A DNA stretch of 64,000 nt from an uncultured Clostridia bacterium. GTDB lineage: Bacteria > Bacillota > Clostridia > Christensenellales > DTU072. The notes beneath the pieces were generated by a model that was given only the letters and a program-made list of their open reading frames with translations, ran no database searches and was not told the origin of the DNA. Numbering within the stretch: the stretch's first letter is position 1; each line of letters starts with the position of its first letter. The stretch spans positions 25,429 through 89,428 of the forward strand of contig CALVUD010000004.1 of the NCBI GenBank assembly GCA_944363505.1, in the 5' to 3' direction. A program made the translations under genes and the position numbers. Below, in pieces: positions 26,847 through 35,634 of the stretch.

Positions 26847-27933
26847 AGATATAATAGACGCTTTCGATTTCGGAATTGTAAAGCTTCCGTTTTCTGTCCG
26901 CGCGCATACCGAAATCCTTCTCGAAAAACGGATACGCCGTGATCACCCCGAGCGTAAAACCGCGCATATCGGCATAGCGCTCGCCGAGGTTTCCGTACAG
27001 CGATTTCAATTCTCCGCTTTTGCCGAGACGTATGCCGTAGGGAGGATTGGTAACGATATGCCCCGCGGAAAAACGCGAGGAAAGTTCTTTTGCGTCGCGG
27101 CGCTGAAAATGCACTTTGCCGCCCAGTCCCGCCTTAATCAGATGCCGGTTTGCCAGTTCGCACGCTTTCGGGTTTACGTCGTAACCGCATATTTCGGGCT
27201 TAAAGTCCGTTTTTACTGCGGCAATCAGACTTTCACGCACGTTTTTGATTGTTTCCGACGGAAATACGTCGTAGTTTTCGAACGCGAACGCGCGGTTCAA
27301 TCCCGGTGCCGTATCCGTAGCTATCATGGCGGCTTCGATAGGGATGGTGCCGCTGCCGCAGAACGGATCTATCAACACTCCGCCGCGGTAGCCTGCCAGC
27401 AACAACATAGCCGCAGCCAGCGTCTCGCGTATCGGCGCGTCGCCCACATACGTCCGGTAACCGCGTTTATGCAGCGATTCCCCCGTGGTGTCCAACAATA
27501 GAAGCGCGCGGTTTTCGTTGATCACGCAGCGCAGATAATACGTTTTTCCCGATTCAGCCATCGTGCCGCCCATGCGGTCGCAAAGGGCGCGTTTGACGAC
27601 GCGCTGTATCGCGCTTAACGCGAATAAAGCCGATCTGTGCGAGGCGGCGTCGACGTTTACCGCGGCGTCCCGCGGCAGAAAATCTTCGAAAGGCACGGCG
27701 CGCACAAGCTCGTACAGGGCGTCGAAATTGTCCGCGTACCCTTCGGCTATCAGAGAATATACTCTCGTCGCCGAGCGGAGCGCCATATTCAGCTTTACCG
27801 CGTCCTCGATGCCGCCCGTTACGGGTATCAGCCCGTAATCGGCGCCTCCCGGTCCGTATCCCATACGCGTCAGTTCTTTCTTGACCACGGATTCCGTGCC
27901 CGATGCCGCGGCGACGTAAATTTTTTCAAACAT
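26821..27933 (-). CDS. RlmL-like 23S rRNA (guanine-N2) methyltransferase, THUMP domain
   Basis: 370 residues. The N-terminal THUMP domain (about 1-155; KIYVAAASGTESVVKKELTRMG at the start) binds RNA. The UPF0020/Rossmann methyltransferase part has LIDPFCGSGTIPIEAAMIA near 190 (SAM motif I) and the catalytic TNPPYG near 288. This corresponds to the N-terminal half of E. coli RlmL (m2G2445) and to stand-alone Gram-positive homologues such as YpsC. The start codon directly follows a terminator hairpin with its T-run, and no ribosome site lies between. Confidence 0.87.
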   Translation of the reverse strand: MFEKIYVAAASGTESVVKKELTRMGYGPGGADYGLIPVTGGIEDAVKLNMALRSATRVYSLIAEGYADNFDALYELVRAVPFEDFLPRDAAVNVDAASHRSALFALSAIQRVVKRALCDRMGGTMAESGKTYYLRCVINENRALLLLDTTGESLHKRGYRTYVGDAPIRETLAAAMLLLAGYRGGVLIDPFCGSGTIPIEAAMIATDTAPGLNRAFAFENYDVFPSETIKNVRESLIAAVKTDFKPEICGYDVNPKACELANRHLIKAGLGGKVHFQRRDAKELSSRFSAGHIVTNPPYGIRLGKSGELKSLYGNLGERYADMRGFTLGVITAYPFFEKDFGMRADRKRKLYNSEIESVYYIFNAPNKAR

Positions 27934-27963
27934 AAAAATTGCGGCGCCCCGTGGGAGCGCCGC
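27934..27963 (-). terminator. Terminator after the GPH transporter, abutting the rlmL-like start
   Basis: Minus-strand GCGGCGC (27963-27957) pairs with GCGCCGC (27947-27941), extended by GGG/CCC after a one-base bulge, followed by AATTTTT (27940-27934). The next three bases (27933-27931) are the rlmL-like ATG. Confidence 0.8.
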
Positions 27964-27972
27964 CGTACTCCT

Positions 27973-29730
27973 TTATTCTTTTTCGTCCTCGTCGGGCGAG
28001 TCTTCCGTGATCTCCGACCCTTCGTCTTCAATCGTGTTTTCCGTTGTAAGGGTATCCTCGGAGGTTGTTTCGGTATCCGATTCTTCGAAAGATTCGCGAA
28101 CAAACGATTCAGACGAAGGCGCATTCATGATAGCGGTAGCTTCTTCCAGACCGATATCGCTGATGGATTCCTTTCCGATCTCCTCGTCAAGAGTGTACTG
28201 ACCTTCCTGGCGGCTGCGTTCCTGCAGCTGTTCGACTATCTTGGCGTGTTCCTTTTTACTGAGCGGATAGAAGATCATGGCAATTGCCATCAGCGCCGCC
28301 GAAATTGCGGATACCCACAGCGCAAGGTCGAAATAATCGGTCGCTATCTTCATCAGATCGTCGGAGACCGTCTGTACGTCGAAATAGTTGTTGGGCTGGT
28401 ATCCCATACCCTGTTTGACGTACGCTATCACGACGTAACCGATGTTGGTGAACACGAGCACCAGCGTATAAGCGAAAGTCTGAATAAAGCCTTCGAGACG
28501 TTTGCCGGTCTTTAATTGCTGGTAATCGGAGATTTCCGAAAGCATGAGCGGTTGCAGACTCGCCAGCGCGTTGAACAAAGCGATGAATCTGAACAGGGTG
28601 AGCAACACCGCACTGGTCGTGCCCTGAGCGATGTTTTCGACGCCTATGATACCGAGTATCGCATATCCGAGTGCGTTCAGCGACATCCAGAAAATAAGAA
28701 TCGTCTTATTATTGAATTTACGCGTCATGAGCGGCAACAGTATCATGTTAGGAGTTACCGCAAATCCCGTGATAAGCGTGAGCGAACCGAATATTATCTG
28801 ACCTGTCGGGATGTCGGTGGCGTAACGCAGTTTGCCGAGAATGGCGGCGTCCACTTCGATGGTCGTACGCACGCAGCCCAGCACGAGCGCAAGCGTGAAA
28901 ATGAGCAAGGGCTTGTTCTTCATTATCATTCCCAAGCCTTCGAACAGTCCCGTCTTTTCTTTGTTTTCGTTGGTCGCGATTATCCTCTCGCGTACTTTGA
29001 AGAGCAAAAGGACGAATACCAGACCGACTACCGAATAAATGAAACCTATGTAACGGAACGCCATAAATTCCATACCGCGTTCGTTGAAGTAACCTCTGAG
29101 CGCGTTGCCGATGACGTTCATTATCGTGGGAGAGAAACCTATCACCAAGCCGATGGGCGACCATATATCCGTTCTTTCCTGCTGGTTGGGGGTGATGACG
29201 CCGGGCATCATATAGAAAGTGTTCTGGAACAGGTTCCACATTATCAGCGTCGGAGTGCAGATGCAGTAAGCGTAAATGATTTTTGGCGTAGCATTGAACT
29301 CGAGTACTCGGATACCGTCCGGAGACCATGTGGCGGCTATCGCGAACGCCGCAAAAATAGGCGCCATCAATAAAATAAACGGCTTGTATTTACCGTATTT
29401 GGTCTGAGTGTTCTGGAGGAGTTTTCCGAAAAGAGGCTGAATAATCAGCCCGAGGACGCTTGCCACGAGGCAGATATAAGGTCCGTGTATGACGTCGATA
29501 CCGAAAAGTTCGGAGATCTGCGTCGCCGTGATAAGTCCGGAAACTACGGTTACGAGCGTGCTAACGCCGAAAGCCGAACCGCCGAAGCACAGAATCTCTT
29601 TCAGATTCAGGTATCTGCCTTTCGGCGGGGTCTTCCAGAAGACTTTTATCTTTGCGGGAAGGGTCTTCAGGAAATTTTTGAGCGAAAATTTCGGTTTTTG
29701 TTCTGGAGTTACTTGCAAATTGTCGTCCAT
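27973..29730 (-). CDS. GPH-family sugar:cation symporter with acidic C-terminal tail
   Basis: 585 residues. About twelve helices; the region QPLFGKLLQNTQTKYGKYKPFI near 115 matches the GPH-family motif. GRYLNLKEILCFGGSAFG before helix 1 parallels the GEYIPYREVVAYTIGVTG of the 24.6-26.4 kb transporter, so the two are distant relatives. The last 90 residues are strongly acidic, with many Glu, Asp, Ser and Thr (ESDTETTSEDTLTTENTIED), unusual for a transporter and probably cytosolic. Ribosome site GGAGGA and a promoter at 29778-29807. A terminator follows. Confidence 0.8.
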   Translation of the reverse strand: MDDNLQVTPEQKPKFSLKNFLKTLPAKIKVFWKTPPKGRYLNLKEILCFGGSAFGVSTLVTVVSGLITATQISELFGIDVIHGPYICLVASVLGLIIQPLFGKLLQNTQTKYGKYKPFILLMAPIFAAFAIAATWSPDGIRVLEFNATPKIIYAYCICTPTLIMWNLFQNTFYMMPGVITPNQQERTDIWSPIGLVIGFSPTIMNVIGNALRGYFNERGMEFMAFRYIGFIYSVVGLVFVLLLFKVRERIIATNENKEKTGLFEGLGMIMKNKPLLIFTLALVLGCVRTTIEVDAAILGKLRYATDIPTGQIIFGSLTLITGFAVTPNMILLPLMTRKFNNKTILIFWMSLNALGYAILGIIGVENIAQGTTSAVLLTLFRFIALFNALASLQPLMLSEISDYQQLKTGKRLEGFIQTFAYTLVLVFTNIGYVVIAYVKQGMGYQPNNYFDVQTVSDDLMKIATDYFDLALWVSAISAALMAIAMIFYPLSKKEHAKIVEQLQERSRQEGQYTLDEEIGKESISDIGLEEATAIMNAPSSESFVRESFEESDTETTSEDTLTTENTIEDEGSEITEDSPDEDEKE

Positions 29731-29777
29731 TCTTCCTCCGGGCGGGTCTTATATAGTATATCGCCGCCGTTTCGCTC

Positions 29778-29807
29778 ATTATACTACAGCGCGCGCCCGC
29801 GAGTCAA
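29778..29807 (-). promoter_or_regulatory. Promoter of the 27.9-29.7 kb GPH transporter
   Basis: Minus-strand TTGACT (29807-29802), 18-nt GC-rich spacer, TATAAT (29783-29778). Leader of about 40 nt. Confidence 0.65.
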
Positions 29808-29839
29808 TAGCTAAAAGGAATTCCGACGGACGATGACGA

Positions 29840-31141
29840 TCATTTTCCGTGTCGGCGGCGGAAAAAGCAGAGAAAAATGCGTTTGAATTTGTTTTCCCTT
29901 CGGGCGCCCTTCAGGTAATGCGTTTCCTCGATGAACGCGTCGAGCTTTGCCTGCATTGAACGAAGTACTCCCGAATACACGGGATCGTACAGGCGGTTTT
30001 CCGTTTCCGCGGGGTCGACGGCTTTGTCCAGGAGAAGCCACTGAACGCGCGCGCCCCTGAATTCCTTTTCGGCATAGATATATCTTTCGTTCACGACGGC
30101 GGCGCCCTTCAACGATTCGCTTATCTCGATGTATAGACAGTCGTGCGCCCTTTCGCGGGAGATTACGTAGGGCATAAGATCGCTGCCGCGGTACTCGGGC
30201 GGAGCGGGTATCCCCGCTAGTCCCAAAAGGGTGGGCGGCAGGTCGTAAAGGGAAACGGGCGCGTCGTATATTTTTCCGTGCGGCACGCCGTCGCCGAACA
30301 ATATCATCGGGATATGCGTGGAAGCGGAGTGCGGCGAGCGTTTGTATTCGGAGTTACGGGTCATGAAATGACAGCCGTGGTCGGAAGAGTATACAAACAC
30401 CGTCTTGCCGCCCGCGGCACGCGCGGCGGCGACTATGCGGGAGAGGTTTTCGTCCAAAGTCCTGCACAGCCCCAGGTAGTCCGCGTAGTTTTCAGGCGCG
30501 TTGCCCTTCAGCTTAAGATCCACCGGGAGGGGTGCCGTTTTGAACATTTCGGATACCCGTTCTTCGCATTCGAATTTACCGGTAGTATTTTGGTGGTGCG
30601 GCTCCAGATACGATATCATCAAAAAATACGGCTTGTCGTGGGGGCGCGATATGTACTCCAAGGCATGATCCGTATACGCCTTTACGCGCCCGTTTTCGAA
30701 TGGGTGCGGAGTGCCGTCCGCTTCCCACAGAACGCCCCGTTTGCCGTCGGAGGAAAACTCCGGTAGATCCGCCGCGAGCGTAAAGTCGTAGCCGCAGATC
30801 TTACCGGATGGTATTGGGACGTCGCGGTATTGAAGACCTTCGGAGGCGAGGTGCCATTTGCCTATATACGCCGTTTCGTATCCCGCGTCCGAAAAGTATT
30901 TTCCGAGCGTGCGCGTTTCGCCTAGAGGTATGCCGTTTATTTCGTTTCCCGCGTCGGAAGCGTACATGCCCGTCTGCAGTACGGCGCGAGCGGGTCCGCA
31001 CAGCGGCTGCGCGGTGTGAGCCTCGGTAAAACGCACTCCCTCCTCGGAGTATGCGTAAAGGGCGGGAGTCACCTCCCTTGTCACGGTGTCCGCGCGCTGT
31101 TGGTCGCTGAAGATAAATATGATATTCGGTCTTGACTCCAT
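29840..31141 (-). CDS. Type I (formylglycine) sulfatase
   Basis: 433 residues. PNIIFIFSDQQRAD at the N-terminus holds metal-binding Asp13, and CGPAR at 48-52 is the C-x-P-x-R sulfatase signature whose Cys48 must be converted to formylglycine. GKWHLA near 97-102, and SSDHGCHF near 251 complete the alkaline-phosphatase-fold active site. No signal peptide, so cytosolic. The enzyme hydrolyses sulfate esters, likely of glycans or glycosides; the maturating radical-SAM enzyme (anSME) is not in this window. Divergent from an SGNH hydrolase. The promoter predicts a leaderless mRNA. Confidence 0.9.
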   Translation of the reverse strand: MESRPNIIFIFSDQQRADTVTREVTPALYAYSEEGVRFTEAHTAQPLCGPARAVLQTGMYASDAGNEINGIPLGETRTLGKYFSDAGYETAYIGKWHLASEGLQYRDVPIPSGKICGYDFTLAADLPEFSSDGKRGVLWEADGTPHPFENGRVKAYTDHALEYISRPHDKPYFLMISYLEPHHQNTTGKFECEERVSEMFKTAPLPVDLKLKGNAPENYADYLGLCRTLDENLSRIVAAARAAGGKTVFVYSSDHGCHFMTRNSEYKRSPHSASTHIPMILFGDGVPHGKIYDAPVSLYDLPPTLLGLAGIPAPPEYRGSDLMPYVISRERAHDCLYIEISESLKGAAVVNERYIYAEKEFRGARVQWLLLDKAVDPAETENRLYDPVYSGVLRSMQAKLDAFIEETHYLKGARRENKFKRIFLCFFRRRHGK

Positions 31142-31147
31142 ACCGAA

Positions 31148-31176
31148 AGTATATCAAAAAACAGCGAAAGGGTCAA
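31148..31176 (-). promoter_or_regulatory. Promoter predicting a leaderless mRNA for the sulfatase
   Basis: Minus-strand TTGACC (31176-31171), 17-nt spacer, TATACT (31153-31148). Six nt (31147-31142) separate the -10 box from the ATG; no ribosome site. Confidence 0.7.
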
Positions 31177-31182
31177 TAGCGT

Positions 31183-31212
31183 TTGCTATATAGTTTGCGC
31201 GCGTGGTATAAT
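31183..31212 (+). promoter_or_regulatory. Promoter predicting a leaderless mRNA for the SGNH hydrolase
   Basis: TTGCTA (31183-31188), 18-nt spacer, TATAAT (31207-31212). Six nt separate the -10 box from the ATG at 31219. It is back to back with the sulfatase promoter; only 6 nt lie between the two -35 boxes. Confidence 0.65.
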
Positions 31213-31218
31213 ATCGCA

Positions 31219-31941
31219 ATGAAAAAAACGCCGACGCTCGCAGAAAGGATACGTCTGACAGTAGTGCTCGTTACGCTCGCGGTATTTATCGCGACAGCTT
31301 TGGGCGCGATGTATTACCGCTTTAAAAACGGCAGGAGCGTGTATTACGACTTTAAAGTCTGCCAATTCGAAAAAATGAACGACGAAGAAGAAAAAAACGG
31401 AATAGTTTTTCTGGGAGACAGTATAACCGATTTTTGCGATCTGGATACATATTATCCCGGGCTGAACGCCGTCAACCGCGGCATAGCGGGAGATATGACC
31501 GTCGGAGTGCTGCGCAGAATGGAGGCGTCGGTCTTCGCGCTCGAGCCTCGGCTCGTGGTGCTTCTTATCGGCGTCAACGATCTGTCGCGCGGATATTCGC
31601 CCGAAACCGTGACCGAAAACATCATGAAAATCGTCGACGGGATAAAATCGCGTCTTCCGTATGCCTCGGTCATCGTCCAGTCGGTTTATCCCGTCAACTC
31701 CGTTCACGGCAAGGAGTACGCTTCGCGGCTCACTCCGCTGATATCCGAACTGAACGCCGCTTTGGAAGCGCTTGATAAGGAACACGGATACGTCTTCGTA
31801 AACGTTTATCCCGCGATAGGCGACGGCACGGGCAGTCTGATTCGCGAATACTCCGACGACGGGCTGCATCCGAACGCTGCGGGCTACGCCGCGATCTCCT
31901 CAGTTTTGGAGCCGTATCTGAAAGAGTATTCCGACAACTGA
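31219..31941 (+). CDS. SGNH/GDSL-type hydrolase, membrane-anchored
   Basis: 240 residues from ATG 31219; the longer frame from 31183 would include the promoter. One helix at about 12-33 exports or anchors the enzyme. All four SGNH blocks are present: GDSIT with Ser68, GIAGD with Gly88, GVND with Asn120, and DGLHPN near 212-217 with the catalytic Asp/His pair. The family removes acyl or acetyl groups from lipids, peptidoglycan or polysaccharides. Divergent from a sulfatase, which suggests joint removal of glycan decorations (inference). Confidence 0.88.
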   Translation: MKKTPTLAERIRLTVVLVTLAVFIATALGAMYYRFKNGRSVYYDFKVCQFEKMNDEEEKNGIVFLGDSITDFCDLDTYYPGLNAVNRGIAGDMTVGVLRRMEASVFALEPRLVVLLIGVNDLSRGYSPETVTENIMKIVDGIKSRLPYASVIVQSVYPVNSVHGKEYASRLTPLISELNAALEALDKEHGYVFVNVYPAIGDGTGSLIREYSDDGLHPNAAGYAAISSVLEPYLKEYSDN

Positions 31942-31981
31942 ACGCCGGATTTGCAGACAATTCAATTTTATGCATATAATC

Positions 31982-32062
31982 TGAATAATATGCCGAAAAT
32001 ATTCAAAACGGACGACCGATTACGTTTGATTTATTCAAAAGGATATATTATAATCTTATTCA
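31982..32062 (+). promoter_or_regulatory. Candidate ArgR operator region
   Basis: The ArgR/AhrC half-site-like sequence TATTCA or its complement occurs four times around the argG promoter: TGAATA at 31982-31987, TATTCA at 32000-32005, 32032-32037 (in the promoter spacer) and 32057-32062 (just after the -10 box). Spacing is irregular and the region is AT-rich, so chance cannot be excluded. The argR gene is not in the window. Confidence 0.35.
32026..32054 (+). promoter_or_regulatory. Promoter of the arginine operon
   Basis: TTGATT (32026-32031), 17-nt spacer, TATAAT (32049-32054); argG starts at 32084 after GCGGAGG. Confidence 0.7.
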
Positions 32063-32083
32063 GAAATTGCGGAGGCAACTGTA

Positions 32084-33304
32084 ATGGATAAAAAAATAAA
32101 GAAAATAGTACTTGCGTATTCCGGCGGACTGGATACTTCCATAATCATTCCGTGGCTTAAGGAAAACTACGACGACCCCGAGATCATAGCCGTTTCCGGC
32201 GACGTCGGTCAGGGCACCGAGCTGGACGGACTCGAGGAGAAAGCCATCAAAACCGGCGCGTCCAAACTTTACGTCCTCGACCTCAAGGAACGCTTCGTTA
32301 CCGATTACGTATTCCCGACCCTGAAAGCGGGAGCTAAATACGAAGACTATCTGCTGGGCACGGCGTTCGCGCGTCCCATAATCGCAAAGGGCATCGTGGA
32401 CATAGCGCTGAAAGAAGGCGCGGACGCCATTTGCCACGGCTGCACCGGCAAGGGCAACGACCAGGTGCGTTTCGAACTGACGATCAAGGCGTTCGCTCCC
32501 GGAATGAAGATCATCGCCCCGTGGCGTATCTGGGACATCAAGTCCAGGGAAGAGGAAATCGAATACGCCGAAAAGCACAACGTACCGCTGAAGATAAACC
32601 GCGAGACCAACTATTCCAAAGATAAGAATCTGTGGCACCTTTCGCACGAAGGACTCGACCTCGAGGATCCCGCGAACGAGCCGCAGTACGAAAAGAAAGG
32701 CTTCCTCGAGATGGGCGTCAGCCCGCTCGAAGCGCCCGACAAGCCCACCTACGTTACGATAGGTTTCGAAAAGGGCGTGCCCGTAAGCGTGGACGGCAAG
32801 GTATTGAAACCCGTGGAACTCGTCGCGAAGCTGAACGAACTGGGCGGCAAGAACGGCATAGGTCTATTGGACATAGTCGAAAACAGATTGGTCGGCATGA
32901 AGTCCAGGGGCGTATACGAAACTCCCGGCGGCGCGATACTGTACCGCGCGCACGAAATTTTGGAGACCATTACCCTCGACCGCGATACCGCTCATTACAA
33001 AGCGCTGGTCGCGCAGCAGTTTGCCGAGCAGGTCTATTTCGGCAAATGGTTCACTCCGCTGAGGGAAGCGCTTTCCGCGTTCGTCGACAAGACCCAGGAA
33101 AACGTTACGGGCGAAGTCAGACTGAAACTCTATAAAGGCAACATCATCAACGCGGGCGTAACTTCGCCGTACTCTCTGTACAACCCCGAGTTCGCCACTT
33201 TCGACGAGGACGAGGTTTACGACCAATCCGATTCCGAAGGCTTCATCAACCTGTTCGGATTGCCTCTGACCGTCCGCGCAATAATGGAAAAATCCAAAAA
33301 ATAA
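32084..33304 (+). CDS. argG: Argininosuccinate synthase
   Basis: 406 residues, family length. The N-type ATP-pyrophosphatase motif [19 protein letters not shown] is at about 9-27; [15 protein letters not shown] near 117-131 and the later [23 protein letters not shown] segment ([18 protein letters not shown]) are typical. It joins citrulline and aspartate with ATP to form argininosuccinate. First gene of the eight-gene arginine cluster, directly after its promoter. A small hairpin separates it from argH. Confidence 0.97.
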   Translation: MDKKIKKIVLAYSGGLDTSIIIPWLKENYDDPEIIAVSGDVGQGTELDGLEEKAIKTGASKLYVLDLKERFVTDYVFPTLKAGAKYEDYLLGTAFARPIIAKGIVDIALKEGADAICHGCTGKGNDQVRFELTIKAFAPGMKIIAPWRIWDIKSREEEIEYAEKHNVPLKINRETNYSKDKNLWHLSHEGLDLEDPANEPQYEKKGFLEMGVSPLEAPDKPTYVTIGFEKGVPVSVDGKVLKPVELVAKLNELGGKNGIGLLDIVENRLVGMKSRGVYETPGGAILYRAHEILETITLDRDTAHYKALVAQQFAEQVYFGKWFTPLREALSAFVDKTQENVTGEVRLKLYKGNIINAGVTSPYSLYNPEFATFDEDEVYDQSDSEGFINLFGLPLTVRAIMEKSKK

Positions 33305-33311
33305 TGCAAAA

Positions 33312-33329
33312 CGGTAGCCTCGGCTACCG
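33312..33329 (+). other. Intercistronic hairpin between argG and argH
   Basis: Perfect 7-bp stem CGGTAGC (33312-33318) / GCTACCG (33323-33329), loop CTCG, without a T-tract. The argH ribosome site AAGGAG follows at 33341. Probably an mRNA stability element. Confidence 0.45.
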
Positions 33330-33350
33330 AATTGCACACTAAGGAGACAT

Positions 33351-34727
33351 ATGAGCGATCTGTGGTCCGCAAGGTTCAAAAAGGAAACGGACGTACTTTT
33401 GAAAAAATTCAACTCATCGATAGCCGTCGATGGGTTGATGTATTGTGAGGATATAGAGGGAAGCCTCGCTCACGCCGCGATGCTTTGCAAGAAAGGCATC
33501 ATTTCCGCAAAGGACTGCGCCGCGATAACCGAAGGGTTAAAGGGAATACTCGAGGACATAAAGTCGGGCGCGCTTGAAATCGACCCCGAAGCCGAGGACA
33601 TTCACATGTTCGTCGAAGCGGAGCTTACCCGCCGTATAGGCGAGGCGGGCAAGCGCTTGCATACGGCGCGCAGCCGTAACGATCAGGTCGCTACGGACGT
33701 TAGACTGTATCTGAGAAAAAAGGCGGCGTCCGCTTCCGCCGCCCTCAGAAACATGATAAAGGCTCTGTACGAGGTCGCGCTGCGGGAAAAAGACACGGTC
33801 ATGCCCGGATACACTCATCTGCAACGCGCTCAACCGATAACGTTCGGGCATCACATGCTTGCATACGCGTCGATGTTCATTCGCGACGCGGAGCGGCTAA
33901 AGGACGCTGTTAAGCGCATGAATCTAAGTCCTCTCGGTTCGGCGGCTCTGGCGGGAACGACTTACAATATCGACCGCGCCTTTACGGCGAACGCGCTCGA
34001 TTTCGACGGAGTGGTCGCAAACTCTCTCGACGGCGTTTCCGACCGCGATTTCGCGGCGGAACTGGCGTTTTGCGCCTCGCTGATAATGACGCATCTGTCC
34101 AGGCTCAGCGAGGAAGTTATTTTATGGTGTTCGTGGGAGTTTAAGTTCATAGAACTCGACGATTCCTTCGCCACGGGTTCCAGTATCATGCCGCAAAAGA
34201 AAAACCCCGACGTCGCGGAACTGGTCCGCGGCAAGTCGGGCAGAGTGTTCGGCGATCTTATCTCGTTATTGACCATGCTTAAAGGTCTGCCGCTCGCCTA
34301 CAACAAGGACATGCAGGAGGACAAGGAGGCCGTATTCGACGCGTTGAAAACGGCTACGGATTCACTGGAGATCTTCGCCCCGATGCTTTTGAGCATGCGC
34401 ATCAACGCGGATAACTGCGCCGCCGCGGCAAAGCGCGGATTCATAAACGCCACCGACATGGCGGACTACCTGACCAAAAAAGGCATGCCGTTCCGTTCCG
34501 CTTACAAACTCACGGGCGAACTTGTAGCCGCGTGCCAGGAAAATGGTATGACTTTGGAGGAGATACCGTTAGAAAGGCTGAAAGAAGCAAGCGAACTGTT
34601 CGATGAGGACGTTTACGAAGCGCTGAAGCTGAAAACCTGCCTCGAAAAGCGTGTTTCCGAGGGAGGACCTTCGGGTAAAGCCGTGCAAAAACAGCTGAAT
34701 GCCGTCAAGGAGTATCTGGATGAATAA
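33351..34727 (+). CDS. argH: Argininosuccinate lyase
   Basis: 458 residues, family length. HTARSRNDQVATDVRLYLR near 103-121 and the signature GSSIMPQKKNPDVAELVRGK near 277-296, whose Ser is the catalytic base on the mobile loop, are both intact. The enzyme splits argininosuccinate into arginine and fumarate. Ribosome site AAGGAG. Its stop codon overlaps the argC start by 8 nt. Confidence 0.97.
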   Translation: MSDLWSARFKKETDVLLKKFNSSIAVDGLMYCEDIEGSLAHAAMLCKKGIISAKDCAAITEGLKGILEDIKSGALEIDPEAEDIHMFVEAELTRRIGEAGKRLHTARSRNDQVATDVRLYLRKKAASASAALRNMIKALYEVALREKDTVMPGYTHLQRAQPITFGHHMLAYASMFIRDAERLKDAVKRMNLSPLGSAALAGTTYNIDRAFTANALDFDGVVANSLDGVSDRDFAAELAFCASLIMTHLSRLSEEVILWCSWEFKFIELDDSFATGSSIMPQKKNPDVAELVRGKSGRVFGDLISLLTMLKGLPLAYNKDMQEDKEAVFDALKTATDSLEIFAPMLLSMRINADNCAAAAKRGFINATDMADYLTKKGMPFRSAYKLTGELVAACQENGMTLEEIPLERLKEASELFDEDVYEALKLKTCLEKRVSEGGPSGKAVQKQLNAVKEYLDE

Positions 34728-35634
34728 GATTTTCGTGGACGGCTGGCAGGGCACTACGGGACTGAAGATAGTCGAGAGGCTGGAACCGAGAAAGGACGTA
34801 GAGCTGATCAAACTTGAGGGCGACGAAAGAAAAGACATGAACGCAAGGCTGGACGCGGCAAGACTTGCCGACGTTACCGTGTTATGTCTTCCCGACGACG
34901 CCGCGCGTGAGATCGCCTCCTTAGCGGACGAAAGCGTCAGGCTGATTGACGCCTCCACCGCGCACAGAACGGCTCCCGGCTGGGCTTACGGAATGCCCGA
35001 ACTGGGTTTAAGTTTCCGTAATGCCATCGCTTCGTCAAACCGCGTGGCGAATCCGGGCTGCCACGCGTCGGGCGTGATCGCGATCATTTATCCGCTTATA
35101 AAAAGCGGGATCATGGCTCCCGAAACAAAGGTTTCGGCAACCTCGATAACGGGATACAGCGGCGGGGGCAAAAAGATGATCGCCGACTACGAGGAGAACG
35201 GATACGCTTATCCGCGCGTTTACGCTCCGCAACAAAACCACAAACACTTAAGGGAGATCCAATATGTAACCGGGCTTGAAACGCCGCCCGTATTCGTGCC
35301 CGTGGTGGCGCCGTTTTATTCGGGCATGCAGGTTACGGTACCGCTCCACGCGGCACAGCTGAAAGGCAATCCGTCGCCCGAGACGTTACGCGGGCTTTAC
35401 GCCGATTTTTATCGGGACGGACTTATCTCGGCGGGCGAGGCGTTCGAGAACGGATTCGCTTCGGCGGGCGCGAAAGCGGGTAAGGATACGATGCTTGTGT
35501 CCGTTGACGGAAATTCCGACAGAATGAGCGTAACGGCGGTATTCGACAATCTCGGAAAAGGCGCTTCGGGCGCTTGCATACAAAACATAAACATAATGCT
35601 CGGACAAGACGAAAGGACGGGGCTGATAATATGA
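34720..35634 (+). CDS. argC: N-acetyl-gamma-glutamyl-phosphate reductase, type 2
   Basis: 304 residues from the ATG at 34720, inside the end of argH; AAGGAG at 34706-34712 supports this start. The opening KIFVDGWQGTTGLKIVERL and the short length mark the type 2 (ArgC2) group rather than the roughly 345-residue type 1. Cys114 in NPGCHASG is the catalytic nucleophile. NADPH-dependent reduction of N-acetylglutamyl phosphate to the semialdehyde. Overlaps argJ by 4 nt. Confidence 0.94.
   Translation: MNKIFVDGWQGTTGLKIVERLEPRKDVELIKLEGDERKDMNARLDAARLADVTVLCLPDDAAREIASLADESVRLIDASTAHRTAPGWAYGMPELGLSFRNAIASSNRVANPGCHASGVIAIIYPLIKSGIMAPETKVSATSITGYSGGGKKMIADYEENGYAYPRVYAPQQNHKHLREIQYVTGLETPPVFVPVVAPFYSGMQVTVPLHAAQLKGNPSPETLRGLYADFYRDGLISAGEAFENGFASAGAKAGKDTMLVSVDGNSDRMSVTAVFDNLGKGASGACIQNINIMLGQDERTGLII

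Noticed and set aside
24649..29730. The three GPH-like transporters as a recent duplication
   Set aside because: They share only family motifs and short segments; sequences and C-termini differ strongly, so any duplication is old.
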